64,000 nucleotides of DNA from Pseudomonas kermanshahensis. Lineage in GTDB: Bacteria; Pseudomonadota; Gammaproteobacteria; Pseudomonadales; Pseudomonadaceae. The stretch's first letter is position 1; each line of letters starts with the position of its first letter. The DNA lies in assembly GCF_014269205.2 (NCBI RefSeq), contig NZ_JABWRY020000001.1:3348001-3412000 (forward strand), read 5' to 3'. The notes beneath the pieces were generated by a model that searched no databases, was not told the DNA's origin, and was given only the letters and a program-made list of their open reading frames with translations. This document shows positions 1-8,641 of the stretch, one piece after another. The translations under genes and the position numbers were made by a program.

Positions 1-13
1 GCAACTATCCCTC

Positions 14-511
14 TCAGGGACGAACTGCAGTCACTTCGATCTCAACACGCCAGGCTGGGTGAGCCAAGCCTGCAATCTGGAACGCGGAACGTGCAGGCAG
101 GACTGGCTGCTTGGCGTCTGGGCCGAAGAACTGGGTGTAGCCGGCCATGAAGCCGTCGAAGTCCATCTTGCCGCCGTTCTCCGGGCCGCCTACCAGGAAT
201 ACCTGCATCTTCACCACATCCTTCAGGCCCAGACCGAGGTCTTTGAGCTGCTTCTGGATGTTCTCGAGCACATTGATGGTTTGTGCTTTGGTATCACCGA
301 AGGATTCCAGCGAATCCTTGGCTGCCTCTGGGTGGATAGCCGACGGAACCGAGCCGCTCAGGTAAACGACGGTCTTGCCTGCGGGGACTTCGACAGCTGC
401 CGAAATGGGGAAACTGCCTGCGCTATGGCGCACGACATCCTGTGCATGAACGCTCCCGGCACCAGCAATTGTCAGGGCCAATGCAGCAACGGTCTTGAAA
501 GCGACCTTCAT
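14..511 (-). CDS. Secreted RidA/YjgF-family imine deaminase
   Basis: 165 residues with a clear Sec signal peptide (about residues 1-23, cleavage near VHA-QD) followed by a complete RidA fold. RidA proteins hydrolyse reactive 2-imino/enamino acids to keto acids and ammonia; the substrate-binding Arg is in the ARSAF motif. The start is supported by AGGAG seven bases upstream. Most RidA proteins are cytoplasmic, so a periplasmic copy is unusual. It lies 81 bp downstream of an L-amino-acid deaminase that produces imino acids on the outer face of the membrane, so I infer a shared operon in which RidA finishes the hydrolysis. The family is clear; the exact substrate is inferred. Confidence 0.88.
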   Translation of the reverse strand: MKVAFKTVAALALTIAGAGSVHAQDVVRHSAGSFPISAAVEVPAGKTVVYLSGSVPSAIHPEAAKDSLESFGDTKAQTINVLENIQKQLKDLGLGLKDVVKMQVFLVGGPENGGKMDFDGFMAGYTQFFGPDAKQPVLPARSAFQIAGLAHPAWRVEIEVTAVRP

Positions 512-542
512 GTGTTTCTCCTAATTGATTACCACGGGTGAT

Positions 543-567
543 GTGCACGCCTCGACGAGGCGTGCAC
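543..567. terminator. Perfect 25-bp palindrome between deaminase and ridA
   Basis: GTGCACGCCTCG and CGAGGCGTGCAC are exact complements around one central A, just after the deaminase stop codon and 31 bp before the ridA start. It would fold into a very stable hairpin. No U-tract follows, so it is more likely an intercistronic mRNA-stability or attenuation hairpin than a classical Rho-independent terminator; a dimeric-protein site is also possible. Confidence 0.5.
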
Positions 568-592
568 GGTCATTCCATTGTCGTAGCGGGGT

Positions 593-2008
593 TTAGAATC
601 GATACAGGCTAAACGGTGTTGGGTCCAGCACCGGGGCTTTGCCCAGCAGCAGGTCGGCCGTCAACTCGGAAGACACCGGGCTTTCTGTCATGCCCCAACC
701 GGTCGCGGTATTGATGACCAGGCCAGAGTATTCCTTGACGGTCGAAATGATCGGGTTTTCGTCCGGGGCGATCGCCATGGCGCCGCTCCACTGATCGATC
801 AGTTTCGACTCGGCGAAGGCTGGGAATTCGACCTTGAGTTTTGCCAGCGAGGCATTGAGCTCTGGAAGATCAGGGGCCGCCGTCATCAGCCTGTTTTTCT
901 CGAACGGCGACACTTCATCCAGCTTCCAGCTGGTTGGCTGCAGGAACGAATCGATCAACTGCTTGTTGAGCGAGACGTGAACCGGGAAGTCCGGGATGGC
1001 CAGCAGTGGCAGGTACTTGTAGCCATACATGAAGGACTCTTTGACCACCGGCGCAACCACGACGCGCGGCGAGGTGGCGTAGGTGCCGTCAGCTTGCTCG
1101 CGGAAGTAGATGTTCCCTGGCAACGCAACGTTACCGCCCGGTGCACGAGGTGCCGCGCTGATGATCTGCTGGGACTGGTAGGCAGGCAAGGTCGGTACAT
1201 CGACACCCAGGTTCTGCATGAACAACCTGGACCAGGCACCGCCGGCCACGACGACGCGAGAGGTCTTGATGGCGCCCTTCTCGGTGACCACGTCGGAGAT
1301 GGCACCTGCTTGGGTTTCCAGCCCACGCGCAGCGCAGTGGGTGTAGATGCGCACGCCCATTTTCTTGGCGTACTCGGCCATAACGTACGAGGCACGCTCG
1401 GCGTCCAGGCTGCCCGAGTCTTCCTCGAAGCCTGCGATCTTCCAGCTGGACGAGGCACCGCGCAGGCGCTGCTCAAGTTCAGTGCCTTGAATGATGCGGG
1501 TCTTGAAGGGGATGTCGGAGCCAACCTCACGGGTTTTGAGGTCGATCCACTTTCTGACGCCTTCCAGGTCCTCTTCATCGAAAGGCACTTCGACACGGCC
1601 TTGGGTGCGGTAGCTGGTGTCAGCACCCACCTTGGCATTCATCTCGCGCCAGCGTTGCTTGGCAAGGTGGTGCAACTGGAAGGTCGCATCCGGCATCTTG
1701 TAGGTCATGACCTGGCCATAGAACCGGCAGGACTGCTCGCCGGCAATATCACCTTTCTCAACGATGACGACCGACAGGCCACGCTCGACCAGGTTGATCG
1801 CGGTGGTAAGACCGAGAATGCCCGCGCCGATGACGACCACGTCTGCTTGCTTGGGCAGCACACCCTCGGTGCCTTCGACAAAACCGAACCGCGGTTTGCC
1901 GGGAATCAACCGACCCTCGCGCGTCAGCATAGGGGTAAGAATCCCCGCACCTGCCGCAGCTGCCACAACGCCGCCGCCAATCAAAAACTTACGCCTGGTC
2001 ATTCCCAT
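593..2008 (-). CDS. Membrane L-amino-acid deaminase (FAD, Tat signal)
   Basis: 471 residues, end-to-end similar as I recall it to the Proteus/Providencia L-amino-acid deaminases, with the same start pattern (TRRKFLIGG twin-arginine motif, hydrophobic stretch, LTPMLTREGR), an FAD-binding GAGILG motif near residue 60 and the C-terminal NTATGWGMT region. The family oxidises L-amino acids to keto acids and ammonia at the outer face of the inner membrane, passing electrons to the respiratory chain without making peroxide. The ATG at 2008 is preferred over 2029 because AAGGAAAG lies just upstream and it matches the Proteus start. A secreted RidA follows. DadA-type D-amino-acid dehydrogenases are related, but the resemblance here is to the deaminase. 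Confidence 0.85.
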   Translation of the reverse strand: MGMTRRKFLIGGGVVAAAAGAGILTPMLTREGRLIPGKPRFGFVEGTEGVLPKQADVVVIGAGILGLTTAINLVERGLSVVIVEKGDIAGEQSCRFYGQVMTYKMPDATFQLHHLAKQRWREMNAKVGADTSYRTQGRVEVPFDEEDLEGVRKWIDLKTREVGSDIPFKTRIIQGTELEQRLRGASSSWKIAGFEEDSGSLDAERASYVMAEYAKKMGVRIYTHCAARGLETQAGAISDVVTEKGAIKTSRVVVAGGAWSRLFMQNLGVDVPTLPAYQSQQIISAAPRAPGGNVALPGNIYFREQADGTYATSPRVVVAPVVKESFMYGYKYLPLLAIPDFPVHVSLNKQLIDSFLQPTSWKLDEVSPFEKNRLMTAAPDLPELNASLAKLKVEFPAFAESKLIDQWSGAMAIAPDENPIISTVKEYSGLVINTATGWGMTESPVSSELTADLLLGKAPVLDPTPFSLYRF

Positions 2009-2377
2009 GACACTTTCCTTACCTAGCATTCAGTATCGGTTACATCAGCCCGAACAACGGGCGCATGCAAGGCCGACAGCCCACCTGGCCAACTATGCGG
2101 CCATTGTGTGAGGCTGACGGTTCAAATTGAGGGCGGCTATTCTGGTGATGCAGCACTGCGGGAGGAATCGCTGGGGGCAAATACTTAGTTCATGTATTTC
2201 GTAACTTTCACACAAAGGACATAAATAGTTGATATGGCGACGCGGCGACTGCGTAAGTGGCGCTGTCCATACGTTGGCAATTAGCCGACCACACCTTCTT
2301 TGAACTAATTGGTTAACCCTGCGCCCTAAGCCTGAGCAGCAAGACCATTGCCACTCACTAGAAAGGTTCGATCATTT
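2009..2377. promoter_or_regulatory. Upstream region of deaminase operon with inverted repeat
   Basis: 369 bp without a gene between the divergent deaminase and the CsbD-like gene. AAATAC (2179-2184) and GTATTT (2194-2199) form a perfect 6-bp inverted repeat with a 9-bp spacer inside an AT-rich patch, a plausible regulator site about 175 bp upstream of the deaminase. I see no clear sigma-54 or other special promoter. Confidence 0.35.
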
Positions 2378-2626
2378 ATGAAACGTGAACAGATTGAAGG
2401 TGTTGCAGAGCAGGTAACCGGTAAAGCACAGAGCGCGGTGGGTCGGCTGATTGACGACCCTGCCCTGGCAGCTGAGGGTGATGGGCGCCAGCTCGCAGGC
2501 CAACTCACCAAAAGCTACGGTGACGCATTGAATAACGTTTCTACTTTTGTGAAAGAGAAGCCCATCGCAGCGCTGGCCATTGGCGCAGCCATCACGTTAG
2601 TTCTGAGCCGCCTGTTGCGGCGTTGA
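2378..2626 (+). CDS. CsbD-like / DUF883-like stress protein
   Basis: 82 residues. The N-terminal part (MKREQIEGVAEQVTGKAQ) is CsbD-like, a family of small general-stress proteins; the C-terminus (about residues 58-82) is a short hydrophobic glycine/alanine segment ending in RLLRR, like the membrane anchor of DUF883/ElaB proteins. The start at 2378 follows AGAAAGG; an upstream in-frame ATG at 2348 has no Shine-Dalgarno sequence. Monocistronic. Its biochemical role is unknown; envelope stress or ribosome association is only an analogy. Confidence 0.8.
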   Translation: MKREQIEGVAEQVTGKAQSAVGRLIDDPALAAEGDGRQLAGQLTKSYGDALNNVSTFVKEKPIAALAIGAAITLVLSRLLRR

Positions 2627-2824
2627 GGTTCAAGCGCGTGATGTTCAGCTTCCTGGGTTGATGAAGTACCCACGGCAACTAAGCCCCTAACCAAAAGGCC
2701 CGCCATTTCAGCGATGCGCGGGCGCTCTATCGTGGTAACAGGCCTTGCCGCAGAATGGGGGCTGCTGTGCAGCCCATCGCAGCGGCCCCCAGGCCCTAAC
2801 TGACTGAAACCCAAGGAAGAAAGA
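2627..2824. repeat. Partial REP-type palindromic sequence
   Basis: Holds short hairpins, including GGGCTGCTGTGCAGCCC near 2758-2774, and the half-element TAACTGACTG near 2798. The same TAACTGACTG is part of the terminal inverted repeat of the element at 36672-36862, so this looks like a partial member of the same intergenic repeat family. Confidence 0.4.
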
Positions 2825-3130
2825 ATGTCGGACCACTGTGGGATGCTTGCTCAACAAAAATACCAGCTGACATCAAAAAAACTGTTCCTCGTTTTACTAG
2901 GGGTTTTATCGCACACGCAAATACCCCACGCCTTCGCAGAAAACGCCAATGGCAAAAATCTCTATGTGCAACGATGTGCGGTATGCCACGGAGCAGATAT
3001 CAAGGGAACCGGGGCGTTAGCCACTAAAAGCAACCCTCCCACACCTGACCTTACAACGGCTGCCTTCAAGAAACGCCTGAACGATTAACCAGGCGTTATT
3101 GTGGCGTCAGTGATACTTCGACCAAATTAA
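2825..3130 (+). pseudogene. Truncated c-type cytochrome
   Basis: The open frame (2825-3088, 87 residues) has a signal peptide (to about residue 38, AFA-EN), one haem-binding CAVCH motif, and then ends at a TAA before any axial Met ligand. Reading on in the same frame past that TAA gives PGVIVASVILRPN, which fits the continuation I recall for related mono-haem cytochromes (YPGVIV...LRPNGD), and then meets a second TAA at 3128, inside the end of the metQ-like gene. So the gene appears to carry a nonsense change (probably Tyr to stop) and to have lost its 3' part. AAGGAAG precedes the ATG. A functional 49-residue mini-cytochrome is possible but unlikely. Confidence 0.65.
3073..3096 (+). terminator. 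Weak hairpin at the cytochrome stop
   Basis: ACGCCTG (3073-3079) pairs with CAGGCGT (3090-3096) across a 10-base loop and is followed by TATT. It overlaps sequence that still reads as cytochrome coding, so it may be incidental. Confidence 0.3.
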
Positions 3131-3906
3131 AACGCCGGCACCACATCACCGTGATAGCGATCGAGGATGAACGCCTTCACCTGCGGCGAGTTCAACAACG
3201 CCCCCAGCTTTTGCACCGCAGGGTCGTTGGCCTTGTCCCGGCGCACATACAGGTAATTGGCATACGGCGACTCAGCACTTTCGATAAACAGCGCATCCTT
3301 GTGCGGCACCAGCTTGGCCTCCAGCGCGTAGTTGGCGTTGATCAGCGCCATGTCTACCTGGCCCAGTACGCGCGGCAGCATGGCGGCTTCAAGCTCCTTG
3401 AACTTCAGGTGCTTGGGGTTGCTGGTGATGTCGGCGGCGGTTGCCATGATGTTGCTCGGGTCCTTGAGGGTGATCAGCCCCTGCTTGGCGATCAAAAGCA
3501 GTGCGCGCCCGGAGTTGGTGGGGTCGTTGGGGATCGCGACGGTAGCGCCGTCCTGCAGTTCGGCGACCGATTTGATCTTGCTGGAGTAGGCACCAAACGG
3601 TTCGATATGCACGGCCACGACCGGTACCTGATCGCTGCTCGGGCGGTCTTTCTGGTACGCCTCGTAATAAGGCTTGCTCTGGAAGTAGTTGGCGTCCAGT
3701 CGGCCCTCGTCAACCTGGCGGTCCGGCTGGATGTAGTCAGTGAACACCTTGACCTCAAGCTCCACCCCCTGTTTGGCCAATTCGGGCTTGAGGAACTCGA
3801 GGATTTCGGCGTGAGGCACGGGCACCACGGCGATCTTGAGCGTTTCGGCCTGTGCAGTACCGAGGGTGGCCGCCAGCAGGGCAAGCGAAAGTGCAATGCG
3901 CTTCAC
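3127..3906 (-). CDS. MetQ/NlpA-family substrate-binding protein
   Basis: 259 residues, NlpA family throughout (KIAVVPVPHAEILEFLKPEL, VKVFTDYIQPDRQ, DANYFQSKPYYEAY, AIPNDPTNSGRALLLI). The family captures methionine or related compounds for MetNI-type ABC importers. It has a cleavable signal peptide (TAQA-ET) and no lipobox Cys, so it should be a soluble periplasmic protein. Its start overlaps the stop of the upstream SolA-like oxidase by 4 bp, implying translational coupling. No MetN or MetI gene is nearby, so it is an orphan binding protein that must use a permease encoded elsewhere. Confidence 0.88.
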   Translation of the reverse strand: MKRIALSLALLAATLGTAQAETLKIAVVPVPHAEILEFLKPELAKQGVELEVKVFTDYIQPDRQVDEGRLDANYFQSKPYYEAYQKDRPSSDQVPVVAVHIEPFGAYSSKIKSVAELQDGATVAIPNDPTNSGRALLLIAKQGLITLKDPSNIMATAADITSNPKHLKFKELEAAMLPRVLGQVDMALINANYALEAKLVPHKDALFIESAESPYANYLYVRRDKANDPAVQKLGALLNSPQVKAFILDRYHGDVVPAF

Positions 3907-5078
3907 GAGAGTGTTCCTTCGAATCGTTTGAGGGTGAAAGAGGACAGATCAAGGTCGGTGGAGCCGCGGGTGCACCACTGTGCAAAGGCTTCGCCCAAGG
4001 CAGCCGAGTGTTTGAAACCATGACCAGAACAGGCCGACACCACCAGGGTGTGCTTGAGCGTGGGGTGTTGGTCGATGATGAAGTGCCTGTCCGGGGTGAC
4101 GGTGTAAGCGCACACGGCCGACTTGAGGACTTTGTCGGTAACCCCGGCAATACGGCCTTGCACTTGCTGCTCGTACATTGCGCGAGCTTGTTCGGCAGAC
4201 ACACTGCGGTCCAGCAAGTCGGGCTGCGAAGCCGTGTGGTACTGGGCCGTGGCAATTTTCAAGCTGCCCTCGCCGGGCTGCGCAGGGAAGCCGTAGTTGA
4301 TGTTGTTGTCGCCGCGCCCATGGGTGAGGATGAACGTGGGCGTTGCGCCCTCCAGGCCTGCACCCGGCTCAAGCTCAAACCAGAACAGCATTTGCCGGTA
4401 GACACTCAGCAACCGGTCGAAGGGCTCACCCAACAACCCGCCCGCCCAGTTACCGGCGCTGAACACCAGCTTGCCGGCCTTGACCGTGCGCAGGTTGGTG
4501 GTAACCGTGACGCCGTGCTCATCCGAGCGGATGCCGGTCACCGTTTCGCCGGTGTGCAATGTAGCGCCGTGCTGCGCTGCCAAACGCAACTGCACCTCGA
4601 TGCAGCGCTCGGGGCGCACGAAGCCGCCACCGGGCTCGAAGTAACCGATCGCGTCATCGCGCACGTGTGCGAATTGTGGGAAGCGCTGGCGGATTTGCTT
4701 GGCATCGAGCACTTCGTGTTCGATGCCATAGGCCTTGGCCAACCCGATGGTGCGCAGGGTGAAGTCGCTTTTATCGTCGGGGTCGAAGTCGGGGCTGGAC
4801 GTCAGTGCGAGCAGGCCAGACTGTTCGAACAACGACTCGCCGGACAGCGCTTCCAGTTCTCGCCAGAGCTGCTGGGCCCGTTTGACGATGGGCACATACT
4901 GCGCGCCCTCGCCTACAGAAAGCCGGGTGATGCGTGTATCGCCGTGGCTTGAGCCAAGGGTATGCGGGGGGTGATAGCGGTCGATACCGACCACATCAAC
5001 ACCCGCCTTGGCCAACTGATACACGGTGGCGGCGCCCATGGCGCCCAGACCGATGACGATGACTTCACAGTGCTCCAC
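3903..5078 (-). CDS. SolA/monomeric sarcosine oxidase-like FAD enzyme
   Basis: 391 residues. An N-terminal FAD-binding Rossmann motif (VIGLGAMGAATVYQLA), HTLGSSHGDTRITR near residue 38, and a C-terminal CSGHGFKHS whose Cys matches the covalent-flavin Cys of the monomeric sarcosine oxidase / N-methyl-L-tryptophan oxidase family. These enzymes oxidise N-methyl amino acids to amino acid, formaldehyde and peroxide. It is translationally coupled to the downstream MetQ-like protein, suggesting that the imported compound is the oxidase substrate, perhaps an N-methylated amino acid. Slightly longer than E. coli SolA (372). The substrate cannot be read from the sequence. Confidence 0.85.
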   Translation of the reverse strand: MEHCEVIVIGLGAMGAATVYQLAKAGVDVVGIDRYHPPHTLGSSHGDTRITRLSVGEGAQYVPIVKRAQQLWRELEALSGESLFEQSGLLALTSSPDFDPDDKSDFTLRTIGLAKAYGIEHEVLDAKQIRQRFPQFAHVRDDAIGYFEPGGGFVRPERCIEVQLRLAAQHGATLHTGETVTGIRSDEHGVTVTTNLRTVKAGKLVFSAGNWAGGLLGEPFDRLLSVYRQMLFWFELEPGAGLEGATPTFILTHGRGDNNINYGFPAQPGEGSLKIATAQYHTASQPDLLDRSVSAEQARAMYEQQVQGRIAGVTDKVLKSAVCAYTVTPDRHFIIDQHPTLKHTLVVSACSGHGFKHSAALGEAFAQWCTRGSTDLDLSSFTLKRFEGTLS

Positions 5079-5097
5079 GGGCAGCGCTCGCTCAAAA

Positions 5098-5199
5098 AGG
5101 CGCTAGTTGAAAGCAGGCAGGCTCGGGAGACAAAGAATTAAAGGGTATATCGTTATGCCTATGTGCTCACTGGAAGGCCTGAGCCAGAGCGGGTCAAGA
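5098..5199. other. Upstream region of the SolA-metQ pair
   Basis: AT-rich patch (AAAGAATTAAAGGGTATATCG near 5133-5153) about 55-75 bp upstream of the SolA-like start, the likely promoter of the pair. No repeat or regulator site stands out. Confidence 0.3.
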
Positions 5200-5259
5200 C
5201 TTTCAGGGGCCGGCTTGCCCCACAGGTAACTGCGCAGGCTCAGACCTTGTGAGGACTCT

Positions 5260-5344
5260 GTGGGAGCGGGCTTGTCCCGCGAATGGGGCTACGCGGTGCA
5301 TGGCACCGGCTTCGCCGGTGTTCGCGGGGCAAGCCCGCTCCCAC
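5260..5344. repeat. REP pair (REPIN-like)
   Basis: GTGGGAGCGGGCTTG at 5260 and CAAGCCCGCTCCCAC ending at 5344 are inverted copies enclosing a second hairpin (CACCGGCTTCGCCGGTG). This is the standard extragenic palindrome of the P. putida group. Confidence 0.9.
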
Positions 5345-5438
5345 GATGCGTCAATTTTTAGAAATTGCGCAAGACAGTTGCTCCCATAGGCCTCACCTGA
5401 ATCAATTCTTGGGGCGGATGCTCTTAACCGTGGCGCCT

Positions 5439-6857
5439 TCAATCCAGGTGGTTGATGCACACCACCTTAGGCTGGGTCATGTCCTCATAGGCAAACCGCA
5501 CCCCTTCGCGGCCCAGGCTGCCGTACTTGAAGCCCCCAAACGGCATGGCGTCGAAGCGGTAATCGGAGGAGTCGTTGATCATCACGCCACCGGCCTCGAT
5601 CCGCCGCGCCAGCTTCAGCGCCGTCGACAGGTCTCGGGTGAATACCCCTGCATGAAGGCTGTATTCCGGGGCATTGGCCAGGGCAACGGCCTGGTCGAGG
5701 GTGTCGAACGGCTCCAGGATTACTACGGGGGCGAACACTTCCTGCAGCCAGATACGGCTGTCGTGGCTGACCGTTTCCAGTACCGTAGGTGCGTACAGAG
5801 CACCTTGCCGGCGATGACCGCAAAGCAGCGTCGCCCCCTGCCCCAGCGCTTCGTCTACTAGTTGCTCGGTACGGCGAGCCGCCTGCTCGGTAACCATCGG
5901 GCCAACATCCGTGTCCGGGCTGGCGGGGTCACCCAGTTGCAAAGCTTTGGATTGCGCGACGAACTGCTCGCGGAAGGCTTCGTACACTGCGCGCTGCACC
6001 AGAATCCGTTGCGTGCCGATGCAGTTCTGCCCCGCCGCCCAGAAGGCCCCAGAGACACAGGACTCCACGGTCGGCCCCAGGTCGCAGTCCTCCAGCACCA
6101 GTACAGGCGCATTGCCGCCCAGGTCCATGGCGAGCTTTTTGAGCCCTGCGCTGCGGGCGACCGATTCGCCGGTGGCAAAACCGCCGGTGAACGAAATCAT
6201 GCGCACCTCACGCAGCTCGACCAGCGCCTTGCCCAGTTCGACTCCACCGGTTGCCGTGGTCACCACGTTTTCGCCAAGCCCGGCCTGCACCAGGCAATCG
6301 ACCAGTTTCAACGCCGACAACGGCGCAAGTTCAGACGGTTTGAGGATCACCGCATTGCCCCCGGCAATCGCCGGGCCCAGCTTGTGCGCCACCAGGTTCA
6401 GCGGGTCGTTGTAGGGCGTGATCGCGACAATCAGGCCCAGCGGTTCGCGGCTGAACCAGCCTTGGCGGGCTTCGGACCCTTCATAGGCTTCGAACGGCAC
6501 CACCTCCCCGGCATTGCGTCGGGCTTCTTCGGCGGACAGCTTCAGCGTGTTCACACAGCGCTTCACTTCCTTCTGGGCCTGACGCAGAGTTTTACCGGCT
6601 TCGGCCACGATCAAGTTGGCGAACACAGCCGCATCGGCTTCGACCAACCGCGCCGCTTCTTCAAGAATGCGCGCGCGACGGTGCCGGGGCATCGCTGCAC
6701 TTTCAAGGCACCCCGCCCGTGCGCGTGCCAGCAAGGCGGGCACGGCCGTAGCGTCCAGATTGGGCACACGCCCCACCAGACGGCCGTCGAAGGGGCTGAA
6801 CACGTCGATGTGGCTCGGCGCTACAGCGTGAACACTGGCCATGCGAGATACGCTCAT
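5439..6857 (-). CDS. NAD(P)-dependent aldehyde dehydrogenase
   Basis: 472 residues, complete ALDH fold: substrate/NAD core ([17 protein letters not shown]), FTGGFATGE, catalytic Cys in GQNCIGT, and C-terminal PFGGFKYG. It resembles the phosphonoacetaldehyde/lactaldehyde dehydrogenase branch. The position of the general-base Glu (ELGG) reads DLGG, an Asp replacement. The start at 6857 has GGAG five bases upstream; reading further upstream adds unrelated sequence. It is 10 bp downstream of homoserine dehydrogenase, so they form one operon; aspartate semialdehyde, the product of homoserine oxidation, is a reasonable inferred substrate. Confidence 0.88.
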   Translation of the reverse strand: MSVSRMASVHAVAPSHIDVFSPFDGRLVGRVPNLDATAVPALLARARAGCLESAAMPRHRRARILEEAARLVEADAAVFANLIVAEAGKTLRQAQKEVKRCVNTLKLSAEEARRNAGEVVPFEAYEGSEARQGWFSREPLGLIVAITPYNDPLNLVAHKLGPAIAGGNAVILKPSELAPLSALKLVDCLVQAGLGENVVTTATGGVELGKALVELREVRMISFTGGFATGESVARSAGLKKLAMDLGGNAPVLVLEDCDLGPTVESCVSGAFWAAGQNCIGTQRILVQRAVYEAFREQFVAQSKALQLGDPASPDTDVGPMVTEQAARRTEQLVDEALGQGATLLCGHRRQGALYAPTVLETVSHDSRIWLQEVFAPVVILEPFDTLDQAVALANAPEYSLHAGVFTRDLSTALKLARRIEAGGVMINDSSDYRFDAMPFGGFKYGSLGREGVRFAYEDMTQPKVVCINHLD

Positions 6858-6867
6858 AAAGGCTCCG

Positions 6868-7908
6868 TTACTGACGCGGGGTGGTGTGCAGGGCGATGAT
6901 GTCGGAGAGCAAGGCATAGGCGGTTTCGATACGCCCTGCGCCCGGCCCGGACACCGTGACCGCCCCCAGCAGCGCGCTGTTGAACGACACCGCATTGACC
7001 GCGCCATTGATGCCGGCAAGCGGATGATCGAGCGGCAACAAACGCGCTTCGACACTCGCGGACACCGTGCCGTCAGCGCCCTTGCTGGCAGCGCCGATCA
7101 GTTTCCAGCACTGCCCCGTGGCATGCGCCTTGACGATATCCGACGCACTGATGCCGCTGATGCCCGAGCACATCACGTCGCTGACGCTCAAGCGCGCATC
7201 CAGCAACTCGTTGGCCAGGATCACCACCTTCAGGCGCACGTCAAAGCCTTCGACATCTGCCGTAGGGTCGGCCTCTGCGTACCCCAGTTGCTGCGCCTGG
7301 GCCACCGCATCCGCGAACGACATGCCGTCTTTCATGCGGGTCAGCACGTAATTGGAGGTGCCGTTCAGAATGCCTTCGAAGCCATGAATCTGCGAACCTG
7401 CCAAGGCCTGCTTGGCCAGGCGGATCACCGGGGTGCCGCTCATGACCGCGCCTTCGTATTCGAACGCGACATTGTGGCGGCGCGCCAGCGCCTTCAGTTC
7501 GGCGCCGTGCAATGCAATCGGCCCCTTGTTGGTGGTCACCACATGGATGCCACTCTCCAGCGCCCAGCGGCAGAAGGTGGCTGCCGGCTCGCCATCGACC
7601 GGGTTGGTGAAGGTAGCCTCAGCGATGATGTCCGCGCCGGACTGCTTGATGACGGTCTCGTTGAACGCCTCGGCAGTGCCCCCTGCAATCAGGGCGAGCG
7701 CGCCCTTTTCGGCGGGCAAGGCTGCCAGCGCGGCAGCGTCCAGGCCATTGCGGTCGACCACCGAACCGAGGAACAGGTCGGTGACGCCGACGATCTTCAG
7801 GCTGAAGCCGAGGGTGGCCTGCCAGCTGTCATTATGCGTTGCGATCAACTGGGCCAGGCCTCTATTGACACCGCCAAAACCGACCAGGGCAATGTTGTAT
7901 TCAGTCAC
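6868..7908 (-). CDS. Homoserine dehydrogenase (second, short form)
   Basis: 346 residues, no ACT domain. The N-terminal NAD(P)-binding motif is [13 protein letters not shown], followed by the homoserine dehydrogenase catalytic domain ([40 protein letters not shown]). It interconverts L-homoserine and aspartate semialdehyde. Lack of the regulatory ACT domain and its operon with an aldehyde dehydrogenase rather than with canonical thrC suggest a catabolic role, separate from the housekeeping hom-thrC pair expected elsewhere in the genome. Confidence 0.9.
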   Translation of the reverse strand: MTEYNIALVGFGGVNRGLAQLIATHNDSWQATLGFSLKIVGVTDLFLGSVVDRNGLDAAALAALPAEKGALALIAGGTAEAFNETVIKQSGADIIAEATFTNPVDGEPAATFCRWALESGIHVVTTNKGPIALHGAELKALARRHNVAFEYEGAVMSGTPVIRLAKQALAGSQIHGFEGILNGTSNYVLTRMKDGMSFADAVAQAQQLGYAEADPTADVEGFDVRLKVVILANELLDARLSVSDVMCSGISGISASDIVKAHATGQCWKLIGAASKGADGTVSASVEARLLPLDHPLAGINGAVNAVSFNSALLGAVTVSGPGAGRIETAYALLSDIIALHTTPRQ

Positions 7909-8055
7909 GAAGGCATTCCTTTTTGCTGTTGTTTGATGGGCCTAGCGTACGAGCCAGCTACGGGCAGTTGAATAGGCCAAAGTGCCGTATTTATTGGGCG
8001 TTCTGCCCACACGCGAAATGGCCACTTTACGGATGCCACAGGTAGCTCGCGTTCC

Positions 8056-8174
8056 CTGTAGGAGCGGCCTTGTGTCGCGAAAGGGTCGCAGAACGCCCCC
8101 CAGGTTTCAGCATCGCCGCCTGAATTGTGGGGGCTGCTCTGCAGCCCTTTCGCGACACAAGGCCGCTCCTACAG
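8056..8174. repeat. REP pair between hom and the Lrp gene
   Basis: CTGTAGGAGCGGCCTTG at 8056 and its inverted copy ending at 8174 enclose a hairpin pair (CTTTCGCGACACAAGGCC on the right arm). It fills most of the 295-bp gap between the homoserine dehydrogenase and the Lrp-type regulator, so the two genes probably have separate transcripts. Confidence 0.88.
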
Positions 8175-8203
8175 AAAGGGGCACGCGCAGGGGAGAATGG
8201 GGA

Positions 8204-8641
8204 TTAGAAGACAGCGGAGAGAACAAACGAGGTAACGGTGTTTTCAACACCCGGCATGCCGGCGATTTCTTTCCAGACGGCGTGGACCCGTTCCGGGGTC
8301 GCCGCAGCAACCCTCAGCATCAAGTCGAACTCGCCACTGAGCACTTCGCACTGGATCACTTCAGGTAAGGTGCGCAATTTGGCCAGCACGTCGTCCCCGC
8401 GCATGCGGTCGTAGCGATAGACGAAAATCGCCGCGCTAATCAACGATGAAGGGCGGCGGGAATCCCCCAGCCGAACGGTGTAGCCCTGTATCGCGCCATC
8501 GCGTTCAAGCCGTTCGATACGCTGGCGCACCGCATTGCGCGAGAGGTTCACCTTGGCCCCGAGTTCGGCATGGGCGATCCGCGCATTGGCAGTCAATTCG
8601 GCAAGAATGCGCTCGTCCAGCGGGTCGAGGATGCGCTTCAT
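8204..8641 (-). CDS. Lrp/AsnC-family regulator
   Basis: 145 residues: N-terminal winged HTH (LDPLDERILAELTANARI, LSRNAVRQRIERLERDG) and C-terminal RAM/ACT-like domain (VIQCEVLSGEFDLMLRV). Start at 8641 overlaps the threonine-synthase stop by 4 bp (ATGA), so it is translationally coupled to that gene. Lrp-type proteins usually sense an amino acid and control the adjacent metabolic genes; the likely targets are this threonine-synthase operon and the hom-aldehyde dehydrogenase operon downstream. Confidence 0.9.
   Translation of the reverse strand: MKRILDPLDERILAELTANARIAHAELGAKVNLSRNAVRQRIERLERDGAIQGYTVRLGDSRRPSSLISAAIFVYRYDRMRGDDVLAKLRTLPEVIQCEVLSGEFDLMLRVAAATPERVHAVWKEIAGMPGVENTVTSFVLSAVF

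Larger units (their letters stand above)
5079..5438. other. Gene-free interval with REP pair
   Basis: 360 bp between the SolA-like gene and the aldehyde dehydrogenase, holding the REP pair at 5260-5344 and otherwise unremarkable sequence. No credible gene on either strand. Confidence 0.6.
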
